This document shows, one piece after another, positions 1-7,441 of a stretch of 59,089 nt of DNA. This DNA comes from Acidobacteriota bacterium (lineage in GTDB: Bacteria; Acidobacteriota; Terriglobia; Acidiferrales; UBA7541). The stretch is from assembly GCA_003223295.1 (NCBI GenBank), contig QHYM01000115.1:1-59089 (forward strand), read 5' to 3'. The notes beneath the pieces were generated by a model. It made no database searches and was not told where the DNA came from. It was given only the letters and a program-made list of their open reading frames with translations. The number at the start of each line of letters is the position of its first letter. Positions within the stretch are counted from its first letter, which is position 1. Made by a program: the position numbers and the translations under genes.

Positions 1-47
1 CCTCTACCGTGTCAAGGTAGCGCTCTAACCAACTGAGCTACGGGCCT
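1..47 (-). tRNA. tRNA-Val (GAC), 3' end missing
   Basis: Read on the minus strand, positions 47-1 give a 7-nt acceptor strand, the TA at tRNA positions 8-9, a D-arm with GCTC/GAGC stem and AGTTGGTTA loop, and an anticodon arm with CTACC/GGTAG stem and loop TTGACAC. The anticodon is GAC, which reads GUC/GUU valine codons. The variable loop, T-arm and 3' acceptor strand lie beyond the left edge. Confidence 0.9.
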
Positions 48-230
48 GCAATTCATAAAGCTTAACACGGGTGGCGCATCAAACGCAGTGCTCGGCGCCT
101 CCAAGGTATGTGATCAAATTCCAATCCCCAACGCAGTGGCGCTCATCTTTTCGCATCTTTGTACCTTTCACTGAGTTCAAAAGACACACCTAGTCGAAAT
201 TGGTTCTCGTAACCCGCATCACGCGGGAGC

Positions 231-244
231 GTGACGCCCATCAC
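231..244. promoter_or_regulatory. Putative CRP/FNR-family operator upstream of the regulator gene
   Basis: GTGACGCCCATCAC is an inverted repeat of GTGAC and ATCAC arms around 4 bases, with one mismatch between the arms. It fits GTGA-N6-TCAC, the core of CRP-type sites. Two better copies of the same pattern lie on the other side of the regulator gene at 1142-1155 and 1164-1177. It sits 85 bp upstream of the first start codon of the regulator, so autoregulation is a reasonable inference. Confidence 0.5.
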
Positions 245-315
245 AGCCGGCAGACAGTCGATTTCAGTAGAAACGTGCGGATTGCGACCTAGTTGTCTCT
301 ACGAGACGGCTGCCT

Positions 316-1095
316 ATGCCAAACGGGTTTCGTTTTGTGTCCCGTAAAAAAGGAGGTAGACTCCTGGGCAGTGATTTCATGCGAGCCCCCTACGGTCTAG
401 AGATTATTGAGAGCTGCCTGTCTTGCCCTTACCGCGAAGACCGTCTTTTCTGCAGTCTCTCTCCTCCAGCGGTGCAGAAGTTAGCAACCATCACTTCGGC
501 CGCGGCGTATCCGAAGGGAGCGACTCTCTTTCTTGAAGGGCAGTCACCGCGGGGAGTCTTCGTTTTATGCAGCGGCCGGGTCAAGCTCTCCACGTCATCC
601 GCGGATGGGAGAAGCCTCATTCTTAGAATCTCGGAATCCGGGGAAGTTCTGGGCTTGCCCGCTACGGTGACGGGTAAACCCTACGAGCTTACGGCCGACG
701 TAATCGAACCTACTCAGGCTAATTTCATTTCTAGGAAGGATTTTCTCTGCTTCTTGCGTGAGCACGGCGAGGCAGCGCTCCGCGTGGCGCAACATCTCGG
801 TGAAACCTATCATTCGGCGATCGCGGAAATGCGCACCATTGGCCTCTCTCACTCCGCGGCCGAGAAGATGGCGCGCTTCCTGCTGGACCTCTCTGCGAAT
901 CAGGACGAACAAAAGGGCGAGGTCAGGCTCACGCTCACGCTGACGCACGAAGAAATCGCCCAGATGATAGGAGCTTCCCGAGAGACCGTGACTCGGGTGT
1001 TCGCTGATTTCAAGAAAAAACAGCTCTTGCGCGTTACTGGTTCCTCTCTCATCATCGCTAATAGAGCTGGGCTCGAAAAGGTCTTGGGCTCTTAG
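316..1095 (+). CDS. CRP/FNR-family transcription regulator
   Basis: 259 aa. A cyclic-nucleotide-binding-type beta-roll (about residues 50-150), a dimerisation helix (about 150-185), and a C-terminal winged helix with the helix-turn-helix around LTHEEIAQMIGASRETVTR (about 208-226). Cysteines C34, C37 and C46 (CxxC-x8-C) with C85 in the beta-roll could ligate an FNR-like iron-sulfur cluster, making this a candidate oxygen or redox sensor. The recognition helix reads RETVTR, close to the RETVGR of CRP, which in CRP contacts GTGA half-sites; this agrees with the GTGA-N6-TCAC palindromes on both sides of the gene. The start is uncertain: ATG 316 has no clear ribosome site, and AAGGAGGT at about 350 is oddly far from the in-frame ATG at 379. 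It probably controls the cytochrome genes downstream. Confidence 0.88.
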   Translation: MPNGFRFVSRKKGGRLLGSDFMRAPYGLEIIESCLSCPYREDRLFCSLSPPAVQKLATITSAAAYPKGATLFLEGQSPRGVFVLCSGRVKLSTSSADGRSLILRISESGEVLGLPATVTGKPYELTADVIEPTQANFISRKDFLCFLREHGEAALRVAQHLGETYHSAIAEMRTIGLSHSAAEKMARFLLDLSANQDEQKGEVRLTLTLTHEEIAQMIGASRETVTRVFADFKKKQLLRVTGSSLIIANRAGLEKVLGS

Positions 1096-1141
1096 CCCTT
1101 GTTTCTCCTTCCCGGAATTTGCCTCTTCCAAAATTCGCCGC

Positions 1142-1155
1142 GTGACGTCCGTCAC
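1142..1155. promoter_or_regulatory. Putative CRP/FNR operator 1, upstream of the decaheme gene
   Basis: GTGACGTCCGTCAC has perfect GTGAC/GTCAC arms around 4 bases. It lies between the regulator gene and the decaheme cytochrome gene, and its centre is 22 bp from that of the second copy (1164-1177), about two helical turns, so two dimers could bind the same face of the DNA. Confidence 0.6.
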
Positions 1156-1163
1156 ATCAGTGC

Positions 1164-1177
1164 GTGACGCGTGTCAC
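1164..1177. promoter_or_regulatory. Putative CRP/FNR operator 2, upstream of the decaheme gene
   Basis: GTGACGCGTGTCAC again has perfect GTGAC/GTCAC arms with a 4-base spacer. It ends 146 bp before the decaheme start codon. I could not place a convincing -10 element at a standard class I or class II distance from it, so the promoter itself remains uncalled. Confidence 0.6.
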
Positions 1178-1323
1178 CGAGCTTGGCCTTTAGATCAGCA
1201 AGACTTTACCGGTATTTAGGCTGCGTAAGACGAAAGGATCTGAAATGAAGCTACCGAGCCCAGTTCTCTGCCTATCGCGATTGGAACAATGATTTTGATT
1301 CTCGGGTTGGTAAAGGAGGGGAA

Positions 1324-2346
1324 ATGCTCACAAAAATCTCCCGCGCTTCCAGAAGCCCACTCCTCACTCTTCTTCCTTTCTTGGTTTCGTTTGGCGTAGC
1401 CGCCGGGCTGAATGCAAGGCCGCCTGCCCAGGATGCCCCGAAACCACCCACCGAGCAGGAAAAGACTAAGGCTGTAGCACCCTCAGCCGCAGATGGCGAT
1501 TATGTGGGCAGCGAAACCTGCATCACGTGCCATCAGGATCAAGATCATCGCTTCAAGAACACCCCCATGGGCAGAGTGATGGCCCATCCAAGGACTCCCG
1601 AGGAGGCCCGCGGCTGCGAGGCCTGCCATGCGCCGGGCCGGGCACACGTGGAAGCCGGCGGAGGCAAAGAAACGATTCCGATGCGCTTCGGCAAGGAATC
1701 CAAGAACTCCGTAGCGGAGCAAAACGCGGTATGCGAGACCTGCCACACGCGCGGAACGCACCTGTTCTGGAAAGGCAGCCCGCATGAATCGCGGGGAATG
1801 GCCTGCGTTGACTGCCATCAGGTGAAGCAAGTTGTGAATGTGGCGCTGTCCTCCGAGGGCCGCTATAACTCCCCGCTGTCGGACGTCCGAGGATTGAAGA
1901 AATCGCAACCGGAATTGTGCTTACAGTGCCACCAGATGCGGCGCGCCCAGTTGCAGCGCTCGTCGCACATGCCCTACCGCGAAGGAAAGGTGACCTGCAC
2001 GAGCTGCCATAATCCGCATGGCACACCGAATCCTAAGCAGCTTATTCAAAGCACGACCAACGAGAACTGCTTGAGCTGCCACACGGAGCGGCGCGGCCCC
2101 TTCTTGTGGGAACACCCGCCGGTGATGGAAAACTGCGCGAACTGCCATGAACCGCACGGTACCAGCAACCCGCAGTTGCTGAAGACACGCATGCCGCGCG
2201 TGTGTGACTCTTGCCACGTCGCGACGCGACACCCGACCCAAGCCCAGCCCCTTGGTTCCATCAAGAATTTCAATCGCGGCTGCACCAACTGCCATTCCGC
2301 CATCCACGGGTCCAATCACCCGTCTGGCGACAAGTTCCTACGCTAG
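1324..2346 (+). CDS. Periplasmic decaheme c-type cytochrome, DmsE/MtrA type
   Basis: 340 aa with an N-terminal signal peptide (hydrophobic stretch about residues 12-29). Exactly ten CxxCH motifs are visible in order: CITCH, CEACH, CETCH, CVDCH, CLQCH, CTSCH, CLSCH, CANCH, CDSCH, CTNCH. Length and heme number match the MtrA/DmsE/PioA family, a heme wire that sits inside an outer-membrane barrel and passes electrons between the periplasm and the outside. The next gene, 19 bp downstream, encodes the matching barrel. The ribosome site AAAGGAGGGG lies just before the ATG. Two GTGAC-N4-GTCAC palindromes lie upstream. Whether the wire serves reduction of outside acceptors or oxidation of outside donors cannot be read from the sequence. 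Confidence 0.93.
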   Translation: MLTKISRASRSPLLTLLPFLVSFGVAAGLNARPPAQDAPKPPTEQEKTKAVAPSAADGDYVGSETCITCHQDQDHRFKNTPMGRVMAHPRTPEEARGCEACHAPGRAHVEAGGGKETIPMRFGKESKNSVAEQNAVCETCHTRGTHLFWKGSPHESRGMACVDCHQVKQVVNVALSSEGRYNSPLSDVRGLKKSQPELCLQCHQMRRAQLQRSSHMPYREGKVTCTSCHNPHGTPNPKQLIQSTTNENCLSCHTERRGPFLWEHPPVMENCANCHEPHGTSNPQLLKTRMPRVCDSCHVATRHPTQAQPLGSIKNFNRGCTNCHSAIHGSNHPSGDKFLR

Positions 2347-2365
2347 CGAGGGAGGGCGCACGAAC

Positions 2366-4978
2366 ATGAAAAAAGTCCATCGACTCGCGACTCTTGCAGT
2401 TTTTGCGGTTTTGTTGCTCCCCGCCGGCGTGTTGGCCCAGGATAAGACGGAAGAGCACGGCAGCATCGATTTCGGACTCCGCTACGCCTGGGGTGACGTT
2501 TATGGCCGCCCGGATCTTCAGACCGGTCAATGCCTGGGTTGCGGAAGTCCGTTCGATCCCGCCTTGAAAACTTCGAAATTCAACGAGTATCGTGACGTGC
2601 GGAATGGCTTCTATGTGCGCCGCTTCGACGCGAAGTGGGAGCACGTGCTCAACTCGAAGAATAATTACGTCTCCCTGAAATCGCAGAGGACGCTTTACCG
2701 GGACCAGAGTTACCTTGCGACATTCGGCGAGTACGGCAAATTCAAACTCCAATTCCGCTACGATGAGATCCCGCACATTTACAGCGACACCGCGCGCACC
2801 TTGTTTACAGAAACCGCGCCCGGAGTATGGGGCTTCCCAGCAGCGATTCGCTCGGCACTGCAAGCCAGCACTCCCTCCAATCTTCCCTCCCTGCTCGCCG
2901 GAACCGGCGCCAACGCGGGGCAGGGCATCGTGACCGATTTTGATTTCATCACGCCGTCCATCATCCGCAAGGCAGGAACCGCCCTGTTCTCCTACAACCC
3001 GACGGCAAAGTGGAACCTGAATCTCTTGTTCTGGCGTGAGAGCGAAAGAGGCACGCGGCCGCTCGGGCTGATCATGAATCCTAGCCCCAGCGCCAGCGCC
3101 ACGGCCGGCTATGGCGTGGAGCTTCCGGAACCCATCAATTACTTCAACAACAGGCTGCAATTCGGCACCGAATACGGCAACCGCAGCCGGGCTATTCAGA
3201 TCGCCTACATAGGATCTTTCTTGCAGAACAACACGGGCGTCCTGACGTGGGACAATCCCTTTCGTCTCACGAACGAAACGGTTGGCAACCCACTCACTGG
3301 GCGCATGGATTTGTATCCCGACAATAAGGCGCAATACCTGAGTTTTGCGGGCGCGACAAATGTCACCAAGTACATGCGCCTCATGGGGAGCGTCAGCCCG
3401 GGTTGGCTGAGGCAGAACGACGCGTTTCTTCCCTACACCACGAACACAGCGAATGTTACTTGCGGAGACGGAACTCAGGCTTGCACTTCACTTTCCTCGC
3501 TGCCTGCAGCTAGCCTTGGCGGAAGCAAGCAGACTCTGGCCATGAACTTCACGTTAGTAACCACGGCCTGGAAGAGCGTGGAAGCCAAGGCCGCTTACCG
3601 TCACTACGACTATACCAACAACACCCCGGTCCACACGTTCACGCCGGTCGAAGGGGATGCCGGCGGTCCCGTACTGACTCCGACTGATAACACGCCGTTC
3701 AGTTTCAACCGCAAAAACCTGGAATTGACCGGCAACTGGTTCTTCGCCAAGCGCAGTTCGTTCAAGCTCGGCTATGAAGCCGAGTGGATGGATCGGTCGC
3801 AACGCGACGCGTCTCACTCGCTGGAAAACTCTATCGTCAGCGCCTTGGACTATAGCCCGACCAAGAATTGGCTCTTGCGGCTCTCGTACCGCCACTCGGA
3901 TCGCAAACCTGACCTTTATCTGGATGACGTTTCGGAGGAAATTTCCGGCGGCATCCCCGTCGATAGTCCCTTCGCAAGGCGCTTTGACGAAGCCGCCAGG
4001 TTGCGGGACCGCGCCGATGGATTGATTCAGTACAATGCAACCGACAAACTGACCGTGTCGGCTTTCGGCGGAACCCTGCAAGACAATTACAACCAGCCCG
4101 GTGGGTCAAACAACGCCACGCCGCTGAACTTCCTCACCGGCACCACCGCCGCCACCAATCCTTATTATCTCTACGGAGTGCTAAAGGATCTCTCGTACAA
4201 TTGGGGCCTCGACCTCGACTACGCGGTCTTGGCGCAGATGACCGTGTTTGCCGAGTACTCCCATGAGCGCTACCACAAGCGCATGATCACCCGTTACCGC
4301 GCCCCAGAGTCAACTTCGGGGACCGGTGGGTGCGGACCGAACACCCTGGGAACGGCCAACCAAGGGGCCTGTGACACAGCTAACAACGACTGGGAAAGCA
4401 CTTCGCGCGAACTGGTAGACATCACGTCCGCGGGCGTGGACTTCTATTTCGGCAAAAAGGTGTACCTCACAACCTATTACTCGCTATCTGCGGTGAAAGG
4501 CAATGTCTTCTCAAGGTTCCTGGGCGATCCGCTTGGCCATCCCAACCAGCCGCCCGCCGATGATCCAGATCGTTTCATGCTGGTCGGCACAAACGCGGCC
4601 GTGGACTACCCCGAGACCGTCAACCGGACTCACGAAGTTGCCATCATCTTCAAATACAAACTGACGGCCAACCTCACGCCGCGATTCGAGTACCGCTACC
4701 AGCAATGGGATAACAAGGACTACCAGACTTCCCCAATGACACAGTACATGGGGTGCGTAAGCCCGATTCCCAACGCGAATCCCCCAAGCAATTCCGTGCC
4801 GGGCTGCACTACGCCCGTCTTGACCAGCAACACGCCAACACCCGTGGCCGTGCCGAGTTCTTTCTATCCCTACTTTGTGGTTGGTGACACCTCGGCGGCC
4901 CGCTACCTGTTCATGGGGACGGACCAGCCTTCGTACAAGGCTCATACCCTGCTGGCCACGCTGGAGTATCGCTTTTAG
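2366..4978 (+). CDS. MtrB/PioB-type outer-membrane beta-barrel partner of the decaheme cytochrome
   Basis: 870 aa from the ATG at 2366, chosen because GAGGGAGG precedes it and a signal peptide follows (residues 1-24, ending VLAQ); the open frame itself runs further upstream into the cytochrome gene. The rest is rich in alternating, aromatic beta strands and ends in LEYRF, the C-terminal aromatic signature of outer-membrane barrels. A CxxC (C56, C59) lies near the mature N-terminus, a feature reported for MtrB-type porins of metal-respiring bacteria. It is longer than Shewanella MtrB (about 700 aa), suggesting larger loops. The adjacent decaheme gene supports a porin-cytochrome complex. Confidence 0.88.
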   Translation: MKKVHRLATLAVFAVLLLPAGVLAQDKTEEHGSIDFGLRYAWGDVYGRPDLQTGQCLGCGSPFDPALKTSKFNEYRDVRNGFYVRRFDAKWEHVLNSKNNYVSLKSQRTLYRDQSYLATFGEYGKFKLQFRYDEIPHIYSDTARTLFTETAPGVWGFPAAIRSALQASTPSNLPSLLAGTGANAGQGIVTDFDFITPSIIRKAGTALFSYNPTAKWNLNLLFWRESERGTRPLGLIMNPSPSASATAGYGVELPEPINYFNNRLQFGTEYGNRSRAIQIAYIGSFLQNNTGVLTWDNPFRLTNETVGNPLTGRMDLYPDNKAQYLSFAGATNVTKYMRLMGSVSPGWLRQNDAFLPYTTNTANVTCGDGTQACTSLSSLPAASLGGSKQTLAMNFTLVTTAWKSVEAKAAYRHYDYTNNTPVHTFTPVEGDAGGPVLTPTDNTPFSFNRKNLELTGNWFFAKRSSFKLGYEAEWMDRSQRDASHSLENSIVSALDYSPTKNWLLRLSYRHSDRKPDLYLDDVSEEISGGIPVDSPFARRFDEAARLRDRADGLIQYNATDKLTVSAFGGTLQDNYNQPGGSNNATPLNFLTGTTAATNPYYLYGVLKDLSYNWGLDLDYAVLAQMTVFAEYSHERYHKRMITRYRAPESTSGTGGCGPNTLGTANQGACDTANNDWESTSRELVDITSAGVDFYFGKKVYLTTYYSLSAVKGNVFSRFLGDPLGHPNQPPADDPDRFMLVGTNAAVDYPETVNRTHEVAIIFKYKLTANLTPRFEYRYQQWDNKDYQTSPMTQYMGCVSPIPNANPPSNSVPGCTTPVLTSNTPTPVAVPSSFYPYFVVGDTSAARYLFMGTDQPSYKAHTLLATLEYRF

Positions 4979-5130
4979 CGTTGTGGGAGGAGCAAGAATC
5001 GATGCCATGCGCCAGTGAGGCAAGTTGGCGAAAAAATCGCTCTCTGCTCGCCGCGGTTAGATATGATTACGACTTGTAAAACGGTGAGCGGCATTCGATG
5101 CTCGCTGCTATCTCAAACAGGGAGAGGAAC

Positions 5131-5478
5131 ATGCGCAAGACAACCAGTTGGATCGCAGGAATCACAGTCATTGCCGTTGTGCTGGCAACGATCGTTTTCC
5201 TGAGCGCACCGGCAAACGCGGACACCGCTGCTGCCGAAGCAACGTTCAAGGCCAAGTGCGCCGCGTGTCACGGTGCGGATGGCAAGGGCGAAACCGCCAC
5301 GGGCAAGATGATGAAGGTGAAGGATTTTTCGTCCGAGGAAGTTCAGAAGATGACCGATGCGGACTTGACCGCCGCCATCACCGCCGGCAAGGGCAAGATG
5401 CCGCCGTATAAGACTCTCTCGGCGGACCAGGTGAAAGACCTAGTGGCGTATATCCGGGCGTTCGGAAAGAAAAAGTAA
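5131..5478 (+). CDS. Small periplasmic monoheme cytochrome c (class I)
   Basis: 115 aa. A signal peptide (about residues 1-31, ending ANADT) is followed by one heme motif, CAACH, and a downstream KMPPY whose methionine is the likely second heme-iron ligand. The C-terminal helix reads DLVAYIRAF, typical of class I cytochromes c. The start at 5131 is preceded by GGGAGAGG; an upstream in-frame ATG at 5098 lacks one. It lies 152 bp after the barrel gene and 128 bp before the membrane cytochrome gene, so a role as soluble electron shuttle between the NapC-like protein and the decaheme wire is likely (inference). Confidence 0.9.
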   Translation: MRKTTSWIAGITVIAVVLATIVFLSAPANADTAAAEATFKAKCAACHGADGKGETATGKMMKVKDFSSEEVQKMTDADLTAAITAGKGKMPPYKTLSADQVKDLVAYIRAFGKKK

Positions 5479-5482
5479 GCTG

Positions 5483-5533
5483 GCACAGATCAAGAAGCTG
5501 GCGGCGTATATTCGCTCGATGGCCAAAACCCTG
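5483..5533 (+). pseudogene. Relic of a duplicated cytochrome c C-terminal helix
   Basis: Just after the stop of the monoheme cytochrome, this stretch reads AQIKKLAAYIRSMAKT in the frame beginning at 5483, closely matching DQVKDLVAYIRAFGKK at the end of the cytochrome. It has no heme motif or start codon of its own. It looks like the remnant of a second cytochrome c gene or a partial tandem duplication. Confidence 0.45.
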
Positions 5534-5606
5534 AGGAACGAGACAGAACTCGCCGGAATTCGGGAAATGCGCTCAGCTTTCAGAGCAACCCAGAGGAATT
5601 TCGCTG

Positions 5607-6239
5607 ATGACGATGCCCCTTGCTTTGTTGCGGTTGCTGATCCTCACGAGCGTTATCTTGATCGGCGCGCTCATCTGGCGGCCAGGCATTACCGTTTCCC
5701 GCGGCGGCAAGATCCTTGCCTTCCTCATTCTGTTCTGTCTGCCGGTTCTTTGCCTTACCATGGGCTTTTCCAATGAGTTGGAAAGATCAAAAAGCACGGA
5801 GTTCTGCCTGTCGTGCCACATAATGGAGCCGTACGGAAAGAGCCTCCATGTGGACGATCCGTCTTATCTCGCCGCCGCTCACTTCCAGAATCATCGGGTA
5901 CCGGCCGGAGAGGCGTGTTACACCTGCCACACGAACTACACGATGTTCGGCACGTTCAAGGCGAAGATGCATGGTTTGCGCCATGTTTACGTCTATTACT
6001 TCACCACCCCCCCGTCTCCGGAAAAGATCAAACTCTACGAGCCGTATAACAACCGGGAATGTCTGCATTGTCACGAAAGCGCGAGATCATTTGAGCAGGG
6101 CGCAGTGCACAATGCCGACCCGGATTTGCTTCCGGCAGTGAAATCCAACCAGAGATCCTGCATTTCAAGCGGGTGTCATGAAGTGGTGCATAACGTGGCC
6201 ACGCTGGGGAACGTCAAGTTCTGGAATGGAGGCCAGTAA
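5607..6239 (+). CDS. NapC/NirT-type membrane-anchored multiheme cytochrome (quinol dehydrogenase)
   Basis: 210 aa. Two N-terminal hydrophobic helices (about residues 5-24 and 36-53) are followed by a periplasmic domain with three CxxCH motifs (CLSCH, CYTCH, CLHCH) and a fourth, spaced motif CISSGCH (CX4CH). The first motif continues CHIM, the CxxCHxM arrangement that supplies methionine to heme 1 in NrfH/NapC proteins. NapC, NrfH and CymA take electrons from membrane quinols and pass them to periplasmic cytochromes, so this is the likely inner-membrane entry point of the pathway encoded here. Most relatives have one anchor helix; here a second one is predicted. GAGG precedes the ATG. The stop overlaps the start of the next gene (TAATG), suggesting coupled translation. 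Confidence 0.85.
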   Translation: MTMPLALLRLLILTSVILIGALIWRPGITVSRGGKILAFLILFCLPVLCLTMGFSNELERSKSTEFCLSCHIMEPYGKSLHVDDPSYLAAAHFQNHRVPAGEACYTCHTNYTMFGTFKAKMHGLRHVYVYYFTTPPSPEKIKLYEPYNNRECLHCHESARSFEQGAVHNADPDLLPAVKSNQRSCISSGCHEVVHNVATLGNVKFWNGGQ

Positions 6240-6442
6240 TGCTTGTCGGCAATGCCCTCGAACGGCGCATGCAGCTCTCCGGCATACTCCTTATTCTTGG
6301 CCTGCTGGTGGAAACACTCTGCCTGGCGTGGAAGGGACCGTTGGCGTTTCTCGTGTTTGCAGGACTGGGCGGACTGCTGTTCTTCTCTGGAATCGTTCTT
6401 TACCTCCTTTCCCTGGTCTCCGTCCGACACCGCCAAGAATGA
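6239..6442 (+). CDS. Small two-helix membrane protein of the cytochrome locus
   Basis: 67 aa with two hydrophobic segments (about residues 13-31 and 35-58) and a basic C-terminus. It overlaps the NapC-like gene by one base (TAATG), which argues strongly that it is translated and works with that protein, perhaps as an assembly or anchor subunit. I do not recognise the family. Confidence 0.7.
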   Translation: MLVGNALERRMQLSGILLILGLLVETLCLAWKGPLAFLVFAGLGGLLFFSGIVLYLLSLVSVRHRQE

Positions 6443-6555
6443 AGGCCGTATGCCGCGGTCCTGTAGCCCCCCGGCGAGCATGATTCGCGGAACACGTTCT
6501 GGCTGTAGAATGCGCCTTGCATCCCGTAAATTCATGAGGCAGATTCACACTAACA

Positions 6556-7215
6556 GTGAAAATTCAAGTTGACGCAAACCTAAAGAAGAAGTGCCCGCGG
6601 ACGGCACTGGGGTGCCTTACCGCGCGTGTGCGACCCGGCGCCTCTCCGGTGACGCTGCTCGGGGAAATGAATCAGAGAGAACTCGAAATCCAGGAGCTGC
6701 CCTTTCCTCGCGGCGTCTTGGAGGCGCCACAAGTTGAGACGGTCCGCAAAGCTTACAAGGCCCTGGGAAAGGACCCCGCAAGGTATCGTGGTTCAGCAGA
6801 AGCCCTTCTTCGGAGAATCGTGGCTGGCAAAGGCTTCCCGCAAATCAACGTTGTGGTGGATGTTATCAATCTCGTTTCGGTCGAAAGCCGGCTGCCCGTC
6901 GGCCTTTATGACCTGGCGCACGTCGTGGGAGACATCGTGTTTCGTGCTGGACGCGCGGGCGAAACCTATAAGGGCATCGGCAAATATGATTTGAATCTCG
7001 AGGGTTTGCCACTGTTCGCGGATGACGTGGGACCGCACCGCAGCGCGACGAGCGATTCCGAACGCACCATGGTCACCTCGAAAACCGAGGGCATTCTTGC
7101 CGTCATTGTCTCTTTCGGAGGGCCGGAGGACCTCGATCGCTGGACGCAGCGCATGTCTGCTCTGCTGACGCAATTTGCCGCCGCGCAAAATGTGGAGATT
7201 CGTATTGTCCAGTAA
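6556..7215 (+). CDS. B3/B4 domain protein (PheT editing-domain-like)
   Basis: 219 aa from a GTG start. The middle (about residues 60-190), with VVDVINLVSVESRLPVGLYD, resembles the B3/B4 domain of phenylalanyl-tRNA synthetase beta chain, the domain that edits Tyr-tRNA(Phe) in the full enzyme. Free-standing B3/B4 proteins are widespread and of unclear function. It follows the cytochrome genes by 113 bp on the same strand but has no obvious link to them. A complete pheT lies at 26086-28188. Confidence 0.75.
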   Translation: MKIQVDANLKKKCPRTALGCLTARVRPGASPVTLLGEMNQRELEIQELPFPRGVLEAPQVETVRKAYKALGKDPARYRGSAEALLRRIVAGKGFPQINVVVDVINLVSVESRLPVGLYDLAHVVGDIVFRAGRAGETYKGIGKYDLNLEGLPLFADDVGPHRSATSDSERTMVTSKTEGILAVIVSFGGPEDLDRWTQRMSALLTQFAAAQNVEIRIVQ

Positions 7216-7441
7216 ACACGCGCCAACGCAATAAAACGGGCTCCAATTCCCACCAACAGACTGTGTCGGTTTCATTTTCCTACCAAAACCCCCAATCGCT
7301 GGGCGAAGGACAGTAGCATTTCCGTCACAGAATCCTCGCAGTTCCATTGCTTGCAAACAGTTTTGCGCGGGACCATGAGGATGGTGGCCTATTTCCCTCT
7401 CGGGTTTGCGCCTCGACCCGCGGGGAAGAGCGAAGACAAGC

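Noticed and set aside
1178-1323. Classic class I or II CRP-type promoter for the decaheme gene
   Set aside because: Candidate -10 elements (TATTTA at 1213, TTTACC at 1205) lie at non-standard distances from both operators, so no promoter was called.
2204-2365. N-terminal extension of the barrel protein
   Set aside because: It overlaps the decaheme gene; the ATG at 2366 has a ribosome site and starts a signal peptide.
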